Origin: Pantoea sp. 18069
GTDB lineage: Bacteria; Pseudomonadota; Gammaproteobacteria; Burkholderiales; Burkholderiaceae_C
DNA length: 64,000 nt
Reading direction: 5' to 3'
Assembly (NCBI RefSeq): GCF_902706035.1
Contig: NZ_CACSJA010000023.1
Location: 1 to 64,000, forward strand
Position 1 is the first letter of the stretch; every line of letters starts with the position of its first letter. The position numbers and the translations under genes are program-made. Below, piece by piece: positions 9,477 through 17,711 of the stretch. Below the pieces are notes generated by a model. It worked only from the letters and a program-made list of their open reading frames with translations. It ran no database searches and was not told the DNA's origin.

Positions 9477-10079
9477 TCAGCGGCGTGGCGGCTGATCGAG
9501 ATGGCGTGAAAAGCTGTTGATGGTGCCGTCGTACTTGAGCTTTACGCCGTCCAGGAAAAAGCTCGGAGTTCCCTTGACGTCGAAATCTTTGTAAGCCTGA
9601 TCGGTCAAGCGCTGCAGCGCCCGCAGGCGGTCCGAATTCTTCATTGCGCGGTCGTAGGCCGCATGGTCCACGCCGGATTGCGCCGCTATTTCGCGCAACA
9701 CCTTTTCCTTGTCCTTGGCGGCCAGGATTTCCGCACGTTTCGCGCGAAAACGCGCGAGCGTCGCATCCCTGCGCATCAGGCCGCCTGCATCCGCGATCAG
9801 CAAGATTGCGCCATCCAGGGCATTGTTCACGGTGGGGCGCACCGAGACCCTGAGCCGGCCACTGTCGACGTACCTGGATTTGATCAGAGGCAGCACCTGC
9901 TCTTCGAATCGAATGCAGGGCGGACAGGTTGGCGAGCTGTAGACAACCAGTGTGGAAGGCGCATTGCTGGCGCCCAGGAATCGATCTGGAACGCCATCAG
10001 GCTGCATCAGCGAGCCGGCAGATGCCGGGCCTGTCAGGCCAATGCACAGGGCAATGAAAAGGAGGACTCTGGTCTTCAT
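9477..10079 (-). CDS. DsbA/DsbG-like periplasmic thioredoxin-fold protein (CPPC motif)
   Basis: The protein has 200 residues. A signal peptide follows the chosen start (MKTRVLLFIALCIGLTGPASA); the in-frame ATG 45 bp upstream would only add a non-signal extension. The mature part has the thioredoxin-like active site SSPTCPPC, a helical insertion as in DsbA/DsbG proteins, and the cis-Pro region VKGTPSFFLDG near the C-terminus. It should exchange disulfides or reduce cysteines in the periplasm. CPPC differs from the CPHC of classical oxidising DsbA, so a reductase or isomerase role is possible. It runs convergent to the tRNA gene and stands alone; its partner is unknown. Confidence 0.85.
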   Translation of the reverse strand: MKTRVLLFIALCIGLTGPASAGSLMQPDGVPDRFLGASNAPSTLVVYSSPTCPPCIRFEEQVLPLIKSRYVDSGRLRVSVRPTVNNALDGAILLIADAGGLMRRDATLARFRAKRAEILAAKDKEKVLREIAAQSGVDHAAYDRAMKNSDRLRALQRLTDQAYKDFDVKGTPSFFLDGVKLKYDGTINSFSRHLDQPPRR

Positions 10080-10218
10080 GTTCTTCGTGGAAGCCCGGTA
10101 TTTCCAGCCTCCGTTGCTTGGCACTCAAGGCTTGGTTTGATTGAAAGAGCAGGCCCCCTGCCGGTGGCCTGGAGCTGCTGCACCAGCGCTGGCGGATACT
10201 AGGACGGTCTTGCCGTTG

Positions 10219-10245
10219 CTGCCATCGGGGGCAACCCGATGGCAG
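10219..10245. other. Perfect 11-bp stem-loop in the gap between two minus-strand genes
   Basis: CTGCCATCGGG and CCCGATGGCAG are exact inverted copies around GGCAA. No T tract follows on either strand, so it is not a standard intrinsic terminator. It lies between the TetR gene and the DsbA-like gene (gap 10080-10314), where nothing else is seen. It may be an RNA-processing or Rho-related hairpin. Confidence 0.5.
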
Positions 10246-10314
10246 TGGGTGCATCCGCGCGCCCTGGGCCTGGCGCAGGGCGTTCGTCTGGAGGCACTCT
10301 TGGGCAGGCCCCTT

Positions 10315-10968
10315 TCAATTCGGCCGGGTATCGGGCTGGTCGCCCGCTGCATCTGCCAACGCGATCTGCAGCGCACCGATGATCAGCGCCTGCATGCCGC
10401 GGGTGAATTCCACCTCCATCTCGGCTTCTTCCTGGGCCCGGTCCGCATCGACCAAGGGCTCCTGCGCTGCCACCGAATACACCGTGTCGGCGGCGGCAAA
10501 GCAGTGGAACGCCACCGTCGCCAGCAGCCACTGCGCGCGCTCCTGCGGGATGCCGTAGGCCTGCGCGATATGGCGCTGGTGCGATTGGATCTTCTCGATG
10601 ACAGCCTCGGAAGCCGCCATGCGGCGCAGCATGTAGGGCGTCACGCCCGGATGCGCCTTGACGAATTCCTGTATCGAGGCGCTGAACACCGTCAGGTACT
10701 GCCTCAGCCCCTCTGGCTGGTTGCCCAGGGCTTGGGGAATGTGCCAGCGGCGGATGATTTCATCGGCCACCAGTTGCTTGAGTGCTTCCAGGCTGGCGAC
10801 ATGCTTGTACAGCGCCATGTGGCTCACGCCCAGCGCCGACGCCAGGCCGACAAACGTGATGTTGCGCAGCCCCAGCGCGATGCCCGCATCGGCAATGCGC
10901 GTGTGGGTGATGGAGGGCGGGCGGCCGCGTCCGCGGGCGGGCGGCGGTGGGGGTGATTCCATGTTCAT
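10315..10968 (-). CDS. TetR/AcrR-family transcriptional regulator
   Basis: The protein has 217 residues. An N-terminal helix-turn-helix lies at about residues 22-68 (VGLASALGVSHMALYKHV is the turn and recognition helix), after a basic, proline-rich lead (RGRGRPPS). The C-terminal ligand-binding domain is all-helical and of the TetR C-terminal type. The gene is divergent from the siderophore uptake operon that begins at 11146, and an inverted repeat lies in the shared promoter, so it most likely represses that operon and itself. The inducer cannot be read from the sequence. A second in-frame ATG two codons in (10962) is an equally possible start. Confidence 0.88.
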   Translation of the reverse strand: MNMESPPPPPARGRGRPPSITHTRIADAGIALGLRNITFVGLASALGVSHMALYKHVASLEALKQLVADEIIRRWHIPQALGNQPEGLRQYLTVFSASIQEFVKAHPGVTPYMLRRMAASEAVIEKIQSHQRHIAQAYGIPQERAQWLLATVAFHCFAAADTVYSVAAQEPLVDADRAQEEAEMEVEFTRGMQALIIGALQIALADAAGDQPDTRPN

Positions 10969-10994
10969 TCCTTGGGGGATTCCGGCAGCGATTT

Positions 10995-11021
10995 AATTAG
11001 TTTAGTATGATGCAACTAATT
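10995..11021. promoter_or_regulatory. Candidate TetR operator
   Basis: There is a perfect 8-bp inverted repeat, AATTAGTT / AACTAATT, with an 11-bp spacer. It is 26 bp upstream of the TetR start and inside the divergent promoter region of the transport operon. The AT-rich island stands out from the surrounding ~65% GC. Confidence 0.6.
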
Positions 11022-11145
11022 CTGATTCTCAATGACGCATCGTGCCTTCGCTGTTTCTTCATTGCTCGCCATTCTGCGCGGTAACCGACCCTTTGGGTCT
11101 CTTGAAACCTTGCCTCCGCGCGCACAACGCGGACCTGGTTGCCCC

Positions 11146-12933
11146 ATGAGCGCGCGCGGCGCCGCAGCGGCGCAACCCAGGGAGCCGGGCCCCATAGCCC
11201 GCGTGCTGTTGCCGATTCGCGGCCGGCTGATTGCCGCGGCGCTGCTGTCGGCCGTGGGCGCCGTGCTCACGCTGGTGCCGCTGGCTGGCATGGCGCATAT
11301 CGCCGGCCTGGCGCTGGACGGCGCCAACGCACTGCCGGACATGCTCTGGCCCATCGTCACCATCAGCGTGGCCTGCCTGCTCGCGGGCATGGCGGCTCTC
11401 TCGGCCGGCGAACTGGTCGCGCACCTGGCCGACAACCAACTGACCCATGCGCTGCGCCACTCGGCAGCGCAGCGGCTGGCGCAGGTGCCGCTGGGCTGGT
11501 TCACGGGCCGCGCGTCGGGTGAGGTCAAGCAGGCCATGCAGGACGACATCGCCACGCTGCACGAGCTCACCGCGCATTTCTTCACCACGGCGGGGCGCGC
11601 CGCGGGGGCGGTGCTGGCCTGCGCGCTCTATCTGTTTGCCATGGACTGGCGCATGGCCATCGTGGCGCTGCTGCCGTTTCCCGCGTTCTTCGCGTTTTTT
11701 GGCCGCGCCGTGAAGCGCAGCGCGGCCAGCATGGGCGAACTCGCGGCGGGCATGGGCCGCATCAACAATGCGGTGGTCGAGTTCACGGGCGGCATGCCGG
11801 TGCTCAAGGCGTTTGGTGCGGCCGGCAAGGCGCATGGTGCCTACCGCGAGGCGGTCGATTCCTTCGCGCGCCTGTTCACCGATTTCACGCGCCCGCTGGT
11901 GGGCGCCATGGCAAATGCCAATGCAATGATCGCGCCCGTGGCGGTGCTGGGCGTGGTGCTGGTCGCGGGCACCGTGTTCGTCGCCCAGGGCTGGATGGCG
12001 CCGGTGGACCTGCTGGCGTTTGCGCTGGTCGCGCCGGGCATGTCTGCGCCGTTGCTGCTGCTGCACTATCTGACCCATGATCTCAATGCCGCCACGGGCG
12101 CGGCGCAGCGCGTGCATGCGCTGCTGCGCACGCCCGTGCTGGCCCGGCCCGCGCCTGCGCAGCGCCAGGTGCCGGACGGCGCCGAGGTGCGGTTCGAGCA
12201 GGTCGGCTATGCCTATGGCGGCCAGGACAATGTGCTTTCCGATATCAGCCTCACGCTGCGGCCCGGTACGGTGACCGCGATCGTCGGCGCTTCGGGCTCG
12301 GGCAAGTCGACGCTGGCGCGGCTGCTGCTGCGCTTCTTCGATCCCACGCAGGGGCGCATCACGCTGGGCGGCGTCGATCTGCGCCAGATGGAAAGCGCCG
12401 CGCTATACCAGCGCGTGGGCTTTGTGCTGCAGGAGGTGAGGCTGATCCATGCGAGCGTGCGCGAGAACATTGCGCTGGGCCGGCCTTCGGCGAGCCCGCA
12501 AGCCATCGAGGCGGCGGCGCGCGCCGCCAATATCCATGAGCGCATCCTGGGGCTGCCGCGCGGCTATGACTCGGTGGTCGGAGAGGACGCCCAGCTGTCG
12601 GGTGGCGAGCGCCAGCGCGTGAGCATCGCGCGCGCCGTGCTGCTCGACGCGCCCGTGCTGGTGCTCGACGAAGCCACGGCCGCGGCCGATGCCGAAAGCG
12701 AGCTGGCCATACAGGAAGCGCTGTCGCGCATGGCCCAGGGGCGCAGCCTGCTGGTGATTGCGCACCGGCTCGACACCATCGCGCATGCGGACCACATCAT
12801 CGTGCTCGAAGGCGGGCGCATCTGCGAGCAGGGCAGCCATGCCGGGCTGCTGGCACGGGGCGGCCGCTATGCACGGCTGTGGGCATTGGGCGGCTATGCG
12901 CCGTCAGAGGAAGAGGCGGGTGCCGCATGCTGA
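11146..12933 (+). CDS. ABC half-transporter, fused permease and ATPase (siderophore type, YbtP/IrtA-like)
   Basis: The protein has 595 residues. An N-terminal six-helix membrane domain spans residues ~20-320. The C-terminal ATPase has Walker A GASGSGKST (~380), signature LSGGERQR (~484) and Walker B VLVLDEATA (~504). The start at 11146 is preferred over the ATG at 11032, which adds 38 residues of no recognisable kind and lies against the TetR operator. The gene overlaps the next half-transporter by 7 bp (ATGCTGA), so the two probably form a heterodimer. Among siderophore loci, such pairs (YbtPQ, IrtAB) import ferric siderophore across the inner membrane; related exporters exist, so direction is inferred from context. 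Confidence 0.85.
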   Translation: MSARGAAAAQPREPGPIARVLLPIRGRLIAAALLSAVGAVLTLVPLAGMAHIAGLALDGANALPDMLWPIVTISVACLLAGMAALSAGELVAHLADNQLTHALRHSAAQRLAQVPLGWFTGRASGEVKQAMQDDIATLHELTAHFFTTAGRAAGAVLACALYLFAMDWRMAIVALLPFPAFFAFFGRAVKRSAASMGELAAGMGRINNAVVEFTGGMPVLKAFGAAGKAHGAYREAVDSFARLFTDFTRPLVGAMANANAMIAPVAVLGVVLVAGTVFVAQGWMAPVDLLAFALVAPGMSAPLLLLHYLTHDLNAATGAAQRVHALLRTPVLARPAPAQRQVPDGAEVRFEQVGYAYGGQDNVLSDISLTLRPGTVTAIVGASGSGKSTLARLLLRFFDPTQGRITLGGVDLRQMESAALYQRVGFVLQEVRLIHASVRENIALGRPSASPQAIEAAARAANIHERILGLPRGYDSVVGEDAQLSGGERQRVSIARAVLLDAPVLVLDEATAAADAESELAIQEALSRMAQGRSLLVIAHRLDTIAHADHIIVLEGGRICEQGSHAGLLARGGRYARLWALGGYAPSEEEAGAAC

Positions 12934-14669
12934 AGACTTTCATCGAACTGCTGGGCGACGACGCGCGCGCGTGGCGCCGCTACGCCGCGCTGGCCGTGTC
13001 CTATGGCCTGGTCAGCGGGCTGACCATCGTCACGCTGGTGCCCATTCTTTCGCGCCTGCTCGCAGGTGACGCCGGTGGCGCGGCGTTCTGGCTGGTGCTG
13101 CTGGTGGTGGGCATGGCCGTCTGCTGGGCCTGGCGCCGGCAGGTGGAAAAGGCCGGTGTGGCCGTGGGCGTGGCCATTCTCAAGAGCGCGCGCCAGCGCG
13201 TGGGCGACCATGTCGCGCGCCTGCCCGTGGGCTGGTTCACGCCGGGCAATACGGCGCGGCTGTCCCATGTGCTGACGCAGGGCATGATGGCCCTGGCCCA
13301 GTTGCCCGCGCATGTGCTCACGCCCGTGATCAGCGGTGCCGTGACGCCGCTGGTGATCGCCGTGGCGCTGTTCGTGCTGCATTGGCCGCTGGGACTGATC
13401 GCGCTGGTGGCGCTGCCCTTGCTCGTGGGCGTGTCGCTGGCCGCGGCGCGGCTGGGGCGGCGCGCCGAGCAGGCCTACCACCAGCATTTCGCGCAGACCA
13501 GCCAGCGCATGGTCGAGTTCGCCCAGGCCCAGTCGGTGCTGCGCGCGTTCAACGGCGAAGGCGGCGGCACGCGCCTGCTGGAGCAGGCCATGGCGCAGCA
13601 GCGCCAGGCCGCAGCGCGGCTGATCTATCTGTCGTCGGCCGCGGCGGTGCTCAATGCCTGGACGGTGCAGGCGATCTTCGCGGCGCTGCTGGTCGCGGCC
13701 ATGCTGTGGCTGCAGGCCGCACCCGACAGCGCGACGCTGATTGCCGCCGTCGTGGCGCTGCTGCTGGTCAACCGTTTCATCGACCCGCTGCTCGACGTCG
13801 CGAGCTATGGCGAAGTGCTGCGCGGCGCGCGCGGCCAGCTGGGCGCGGTGCGCGAGATCCTCGCGGCCAAGCCCCTGCCGGAGCCGGCCCGGCCGCAGGC
13901 AGCGCGCGATGCGTCGGTGGAGCTGCGCGATGTCGGCTTCCACTACGCCGCGGGCCAGGCCCCCGTGCTGCAGGGTGTGAATCTGCGCATCGCGCCGCGG
14001 AGCATGACGGCGCTGATCGGCACGTCCGGTTCGGGCAAGACCACGCTGGTGCGGCTGATCGCGCGCTTCTTCGATGTGCAGCAAGGCAGCGTGATGGTGG
14101 GCGGTGTCGATGTGCGCGAGATCAGCAGCGAGCAACTGGCGGCGCAGATCAGCCAGATCTTCCAGGACAGCGAACTGTTTGCCGGCAGCATTGCCGACAA
14201 CATCCGCATGGGCCGGCCCGGGGCCAGCGAGGCGGAAGTGCTGCAGGCCGCGCACCAGGCCGGCGTGGCCGAGATCATCGCGCGTCTGCCGCAGGGCATC
14301 GATACCCCCGTGGGCGAGGGCGGGGCGCGGCTGTCGGGCGGCGAGCGCCAGCGCGTGGCGATTGCACGCGCGCTGATCAAGCGCGCGCCCATCCTGCTGG
14401 TCGACGAAGCCACGGCGGCGCTCGACGCCGAGAACCAGGCCGTCATCGCCCAGGCGCTGGCGCGGCTGCGCGGCCAGTGCACGCTGATCGTGATTGCCCA
14501 CCAGCTGTCGACCGTGGCCATGGCCGACCATATCGTGGTGCTCGATGGCGGCCGGGTCTGCGAGCAGGGTAGGCCCGCGGAACTGGCGGCCGCAGGCGGG
14601 CGCTATGCGCGCTTCCTCGCACAGCGCCGCGCCGCCAAGGGCTGGCGCCTCGCGCCGGCGCGCAGCTGA
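12927..14669 (+). CDS. ABC half-transporter, fused permease and ATPase (YbtQ/IrtB-like)
   Basis: This is the second half of the pair, 580 residues, starting at the overlapping ATG at 12927. The membrane domain covers residues ~20-310. The ATPase has Walker A GTSGSGKTT (~367), signature LSGGERQR (~470) and Walker B ILLVDEATAAL. Both halves carry intact catalytic motifs, so neither nucleotide site looks degenerate. It is translationally coupled to the gene before and followed 16 bp later by a FecCD-type permease, which places it in one siderophore operon. The substrate is not known. Confidence 0.86.
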   Translation: MLKTFIELLGDDARAWRRYAALAVSYGLVSGLTIVTLVPILSRLLAGDAGGAAFWLVLLVVGMAVCWAWRRQVEKAGVAVGVAILKSARQRVGDHVARLPVGWFTPGNTARLSHVLTQGMMALAQLPAHVLTPVISGAVTPLVIAVALFVLHWPLGLIALVALPLLVGVSLAAARLGRRAEQAYHQHFAQTSQRMVEFAQAQSVLRAFNGEGGGTRLLEQAMAQQRQAAARLIYLSSAAAVLNAWTVQAIFAALLVAAMLWLQAAPDSATLIAAVVALLLVNRFIDPLLDVASYGEVLRGARGQLGAVREILAAKPLPEPARPQAARDASVELRDVGFHYAAGQAPVLQGVNLRIAPRSMTALIGTSGSGKTTLVRLIARFFDVQQGSVMVGGVDVREISSEQLAAQISQIFQDSELFAGSIADNIRMGRPGASEAEVLQAAHQAGVAEIIARLPQGIDTPVGEGGARLSGGERQRVAIARALIKRAPILLVDEATAALDAENQAVIAQALARLRGQCTLIVIAHQLSTVAMADHIVVLDGGRVCEQGRPAELAAAGGRYARFLAQRRAAKGWRLAPARS

Positions 14670-14685
14670 TTTCGCGGACTCCCAC

Positions 14686-15636
14686 ATGCCGCTATTGCGT
14701 TCCGGCCTGTTGCCGCTGTTTGCCCTGCTGTGCGCCGCCTCGCTGCTGGTCGGCGCGCGCCAGGTCGCGTGGGTGGACATCCTGTCCCTTTCCGACGATG
14801 CCTGGCTCACCCTCACCGCGAGCCGCCTGCCGCGCCTGGCGGCGCTGGTGCTCACGGGCGTGGGCCTGGCGGTCTGCGGCGTGGTGCTGCAGCAGATCCT
14901 GCGCAACAAGTTCGTCGAGCCGGCCACCACGGGCGGGCTTGACGCCGCCAAGCTGGGCATCCTGGTCGCGCTGACGGCCGCGCCCGCAGCGGGCACGACC
15001 GTGCGCATGCTGTTCGCGCTGGCCTTCTGCCTGGCCGCGAGCCTGCTGTTCGTGGCCATCATCCGCCGCGTGCGCGCGCGCAGCACGGTACTGGTGCCTG
15101 TCATAGGCTTGATGTATGGCGGCGTGCTCAGCGCCATTGCCGAGTTCTACGCCTACCAGCACAACATCCTGCAGAGCATGCAGGGCTGGCTGCTGGGCGA
15201 CTTCTCGCGCATCGTGCAGGGCAACTACGAAATCCTCTGGCTGGTACTGCCCATCGTCGCGCTGACCTATGCCTACGCGCAGCGCTTCACCGTGCTGGGC
15301 ATGGGCGAGGGCATGGCCACGAGCCTGGGGCTCAACTACCGGGCCACGGTGCTGCTGGGCCTGCTGCTGGTGGCGGTCACGGTGTCGGCCACGGTGATCA
15401 CGGCGGGAGCGATTCCGTTTGTCGGGCTGGTCATTCCCAATCTGGTGGCGCTGCGCCATGGCGACCACATGGGCCGCACGCTGCCGGTGGTGGCGCTGGG
15501 CGGCGCCTCGCTGCTGCTGGCCTGCGACATCCTCGGGCGCCTCGTGGCCTACCCGTACGAGGTGCCTATCGGCCTGACCGCGGGCGGGGTGGGCGGCTTG
15601 CTGTTTCTGGCGCTCGTCGTCTGGAGGCGGCGATGA
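14686..15636 (+). CDS. FecCD-family iron-siderophore ABC permease (first of two)
   Basis: This 316-residue protein has 8-10 membrane helices of the BtuC/FecCD fold. It shows the typical early segment LPRLAALVLTGVGLAVCGVVLQ, and AGAIPFVGLVIPNL near the C-terminal third, a hallmark of this family. The start is 14686, just after the ABC half-transporter stop. It overlaps the next permease gene by 4 bp. Closest in layout to FatD/VctD-type subunits, it should form a heterodimeric inner-membrane channel with its neighbour and receive substrate from the binding protein at 16625. Confidence 0.9.
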   Translation: MPLLRSGLLPLFALLCAASLLVGARQVAWVDILSLSDDAWLTLTASRLPRLAALVLTGVGLAVCGVVLQQILRNKFVEPATTGGLDAAKLGILVALTAAPAAGTTVRMLFALAFCLAASLLFVAIIRRVRARSTVLVPVIGLMYGGVLSAIAEFYAYQHNILQSMQGWLLGDFSRIVQGNYEILWLVLPIVALTYAYAQRFTVLGMGEGMATSLGLNYRATVLLGLLLVAVTVSATVITAGAIPFVGLVIPNLVALRHGDHMGRTLPVVALGGASLLLACDILGRLVAYPYEVPIGLTAGGVGGLLFLALVVWRRR

Positions 15637-16583
15637 CGCGCAAGACGCTCCGGGTCGGTGTGGGCGCGGGCTTGACGGCGCTGGCGCTGACCTATGTATT
15701 CCTGTTTTCGGGCATGGACTTCGACTATGTGATCCCCAAGCGGCTGGTGCGGCTGGGCGCGATGCTGATTGGCGGCATCTGCATTGCCTGGTCGTCCATC
15801 ACGTTCCAGACGCTCACCAACAACCGCATTCTCACGCCCGCCGTCATGGGCTATGAGGCGGTTTATCTGCTGCTGCAGTCCTTGCTGGTGCTGCTGCTGG
15901 GAACGCAAAGCCTGGTGCTGCTGGGTGCGAGCGGCAACTTCGCGCTGTCGGTGGCATTGATGCTGGCCTATTCGTGGGTGCTGCACCGCTGGCTGTTCCA
16001 GGACGGCGCCAGCAACGTGTATTCGCTGCTGCTGGTGGGGCTGGTGCTCACGCTGGTGATGGGCACGTTCACGCAGTTCGTGCAGTTCCGTACCAGCCCG
16101 GGCGAGTTCTCCATGCTGCTGGGCTTTACCCAGGCCTCGTTCAACCGCGCGCAACCCGAGCAGCTGCTGTATGCGGGCGTGATCGTCGCCGTGGTCTGCA
16201 CCGTGGGGCTCAGGACCCTGCCCACGCTCGATGTGCTGGCGCTGGGGCGCGAGAGCGCGATCTCGCTGGGCGTGGACTACCGCCGCGCCGTGCGGTTGCA
16301 GCTGGTGCTGATCTCCACGCTGGTCGCAGTCTCCACCAGCCTGCTCGGGCCCACGGCCTTCATGGGCATCTTCGTCGCGAACATGGCCTATGCGCTGGCG
16401 CGCAGCATACGCCACCGCGTCACGCTGCCCATGGGCTGCGCGATCGCCGTCGCCATCTTCATCGCGGCGCAGCTCGCGGTGGAGCATGTCTTCAACTACC
16501 GGACCACGGTGGGCATTCTGGTCAATCTGGTGTGCGGCGCGTACTTCCTTGCACTGGTCGTGCGCAACCGGGGCGCGGAATGA
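15633..16583 (+). CDS. FecCD-family iron-siderophore ABC permease (second of two)
   Basis: This 316-residue multi-spanning protein is the partner of the preceding permease. Conserved family segments include SSITFQTLTNNRILTPAVMG and SLLGPTAFMGIFVANMAY, as in FatC/VctG-type subunits. Its ATG overlaps the previous stop (ATGA), indicating translational coupling. A cytoplasmic ATPase of the FecE/FatE type normally follows such a pair; here the next gene is the binding protein, and no such ATPase is encoded anywhere in the window. Confidence 0.9.
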   Translation: MTRKTLRVGVGAGLTALALTYVFLFSGMDFDYVIPKRLVRLGAMLIGGICIAWSSITFQTLTNNRILTPAVMGYEAVYLLLQSLLVLLLGTQSLVLLGASGNFALSVALMLAYSWVLHRWLFQDGASNVYSLLLVGLVLTLVMGTFTQFVQFRTSPGEFSMLLGFTQASFNRAQPEQLLYAGVIVAVVCTVGLRTLPTLDVLALGRESAISLGVDYRRAVRLQLVLISTLVAVSTSLLGPTAFMGIFVANMAYALARSIRHRVTLPMGCAIAVAIFIAAQLAVEHVFNYRTTVGILVNLVCGAYFLALVVRNRGAE

Positions 16584-16624
16584 CATTTTTCATCCAGGCA
16601 CTTCCAATCTTCAGGAGAAAACCC

Positions 16625-17584
16625 ATGAGATTCACCCTCCGCAGCGCCGCCTTGCTGCTGGCCGGCATGACCGCGCTGGCGACCAACGCACAGGCGCCCC
16701 AGGCCGCGGCCTTTGCACCCGTGACGGTGCAGCATCAACTGGGCAAGACGGTGATCAGCAAGCCGCCGCAGCGCGTTGCGGCACTGGACATGAACGAGGT
16801 GGACTTCCTCGACCAGCTGGGCGTGCCCGTGATCGGCATGCCCAAGGACTTCATTCCGCACTTCCTGGCCAAGTACCGGAATGCGCCGCGCGTGCAGGAC
16901 CTGGGCTCCATCGTTCAGCCGAACGTGGAACGGGTGCATGCAGCACGCCCCGATCTGATATTGATCACGTCGCTGCAGGCCGGCCAGTACAAGGAGCTGT
17001 CGCAGATCGCGCCGACGATACAGTTCGACGTCGACTACCGCAACAGCGAGGCCCGGCATATCGAGGTCATCAAGGACCATCTGCTGACGCTGGGGCAGCT
17101 GTTCGGCAGGCAGGACATTGCGCGCACCAAAGCCGCGGAACTCGACGCCAAGGTGCAGCAGGCGCGCCAGGTCACCAGGGACCGTGCCGAGAAGGCGCTG
17201 ATCGTGCTGCACAACAACGGCGCCTTCAGTTCGTTCGGCCCGCAGTCGCGCTACGGCTTTGTCTTCAGCGCGCTGGGCGTCAAGCCCGCGGGCCCGGCCG
17301 CCGAAACGGGGCTGCATGGCCAGCCGGTCTCGGGCGAATTCATTCAGCAGGCCGATCCCGACATCATCTATGTGGTCGACCGCACCGCGGTGATGGAACG
17401 CCGCGCCGCGCTCAATGCCCAGAGCCTGGGCAACCCGCTGCTGCGCCAGACCAAGGCCTGGAAGAACGGCCGCGTGGTGTTTGTCGATGCCCAGGCCTGG
17501 TATGTGACCGCGGCCAGCCCGACGTCCGTGCGCATCGTGATCGATGACGTTCTCAAGGGCTACGGCCACAACGTCAGGCCCTGA
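16625..17584 (+). CDS. Periplasmic iron-siderophore binding protein (FatB/CeuE type)
   Basis: The protein has 319 residues. The signal peptide is MRFTLRSAALLLAGMTALATNAQA; there is no lipobox cysteine, so it is a soluble periplasmic protein. Two lobes of the class III binding-protein fold are joined by a long helix (~residues 165-185). The motif PQRVAALDMNEVDFLDQLGV and the HNNGAFSSFGPQSRYG segment are typical of the FatB/CeuE/VctP group, which bind catecholate or mixed-type ferric siderophores. AGGAG lies 9 bp before the start. It delivers substrate to the FecCD-type permeases just upstream. Confidence 0.88.
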   Translation: MRFTLRSAALLLAGMTALATNAQAPQAAAFAPVTVQHQLGKTVISKPPQRVAALDMNEVDFLDQLGVPVIGMPKDFIPHFLAKYRNAPRVQDLGSIVQPNVERVHAARPDLILITSLQAGQYKELSQIAPTIQFDVDYRNSEARHIEVIKDHLLTLGQLFGRQDIARTKAAELDAKVQQARQVTRDRAEKALIVLHNNGAFSSFGPQSRYGFVFSALGVKPAGPAAETGLHGQPVSGEFIQQADPDIIYVVDRTAVMERRAALNAQSLGNPLLRQTKAWKNGRVVFVDAQAWYVTAASPTSVRIVIDDVLKGYGHNVRP

Positions 17585-17638
17585 GCCCATTTCCGGCCCT
17601 GACCAGGGCCTGATCCCCTGACGTATTCCTGTGCAAAC

Positions 17639-17655
17639 GACGGCAATCTGCCGTC
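17639..17655. other. Short stem-loop between binding-protein and receptor genes
   Basis: GACGGCA and TGCCGTC are exact inverted copies around ATC. It lies 57 bp before the receptor start, with no T tract. It could be an mRNA-processing or operator site; function unknown. Confidence 0.35.
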
Positions 17656-17711
17656 CGAAAACAGGATTGCGTCTCATTTCAATCCACTTCAACCTCTTAA
17701 GCGAGCATCCG

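Noticed and set aside
12894..15137. A 747-codon minus-strand frame opposite the ABC and FecCD genes
   Set aside because: The plus strand has intact Walker and signature motifs in tightly overlapping genes; the opposite frame has none.
17595..17610. GGCCCTG-AC-CAGGGCC as a terminator after the binding-protein gene
   Set aside because: A two-base loop is too tight for the full stem and no T tract follows; the receptor gene downstream appears to belong to the same operon.
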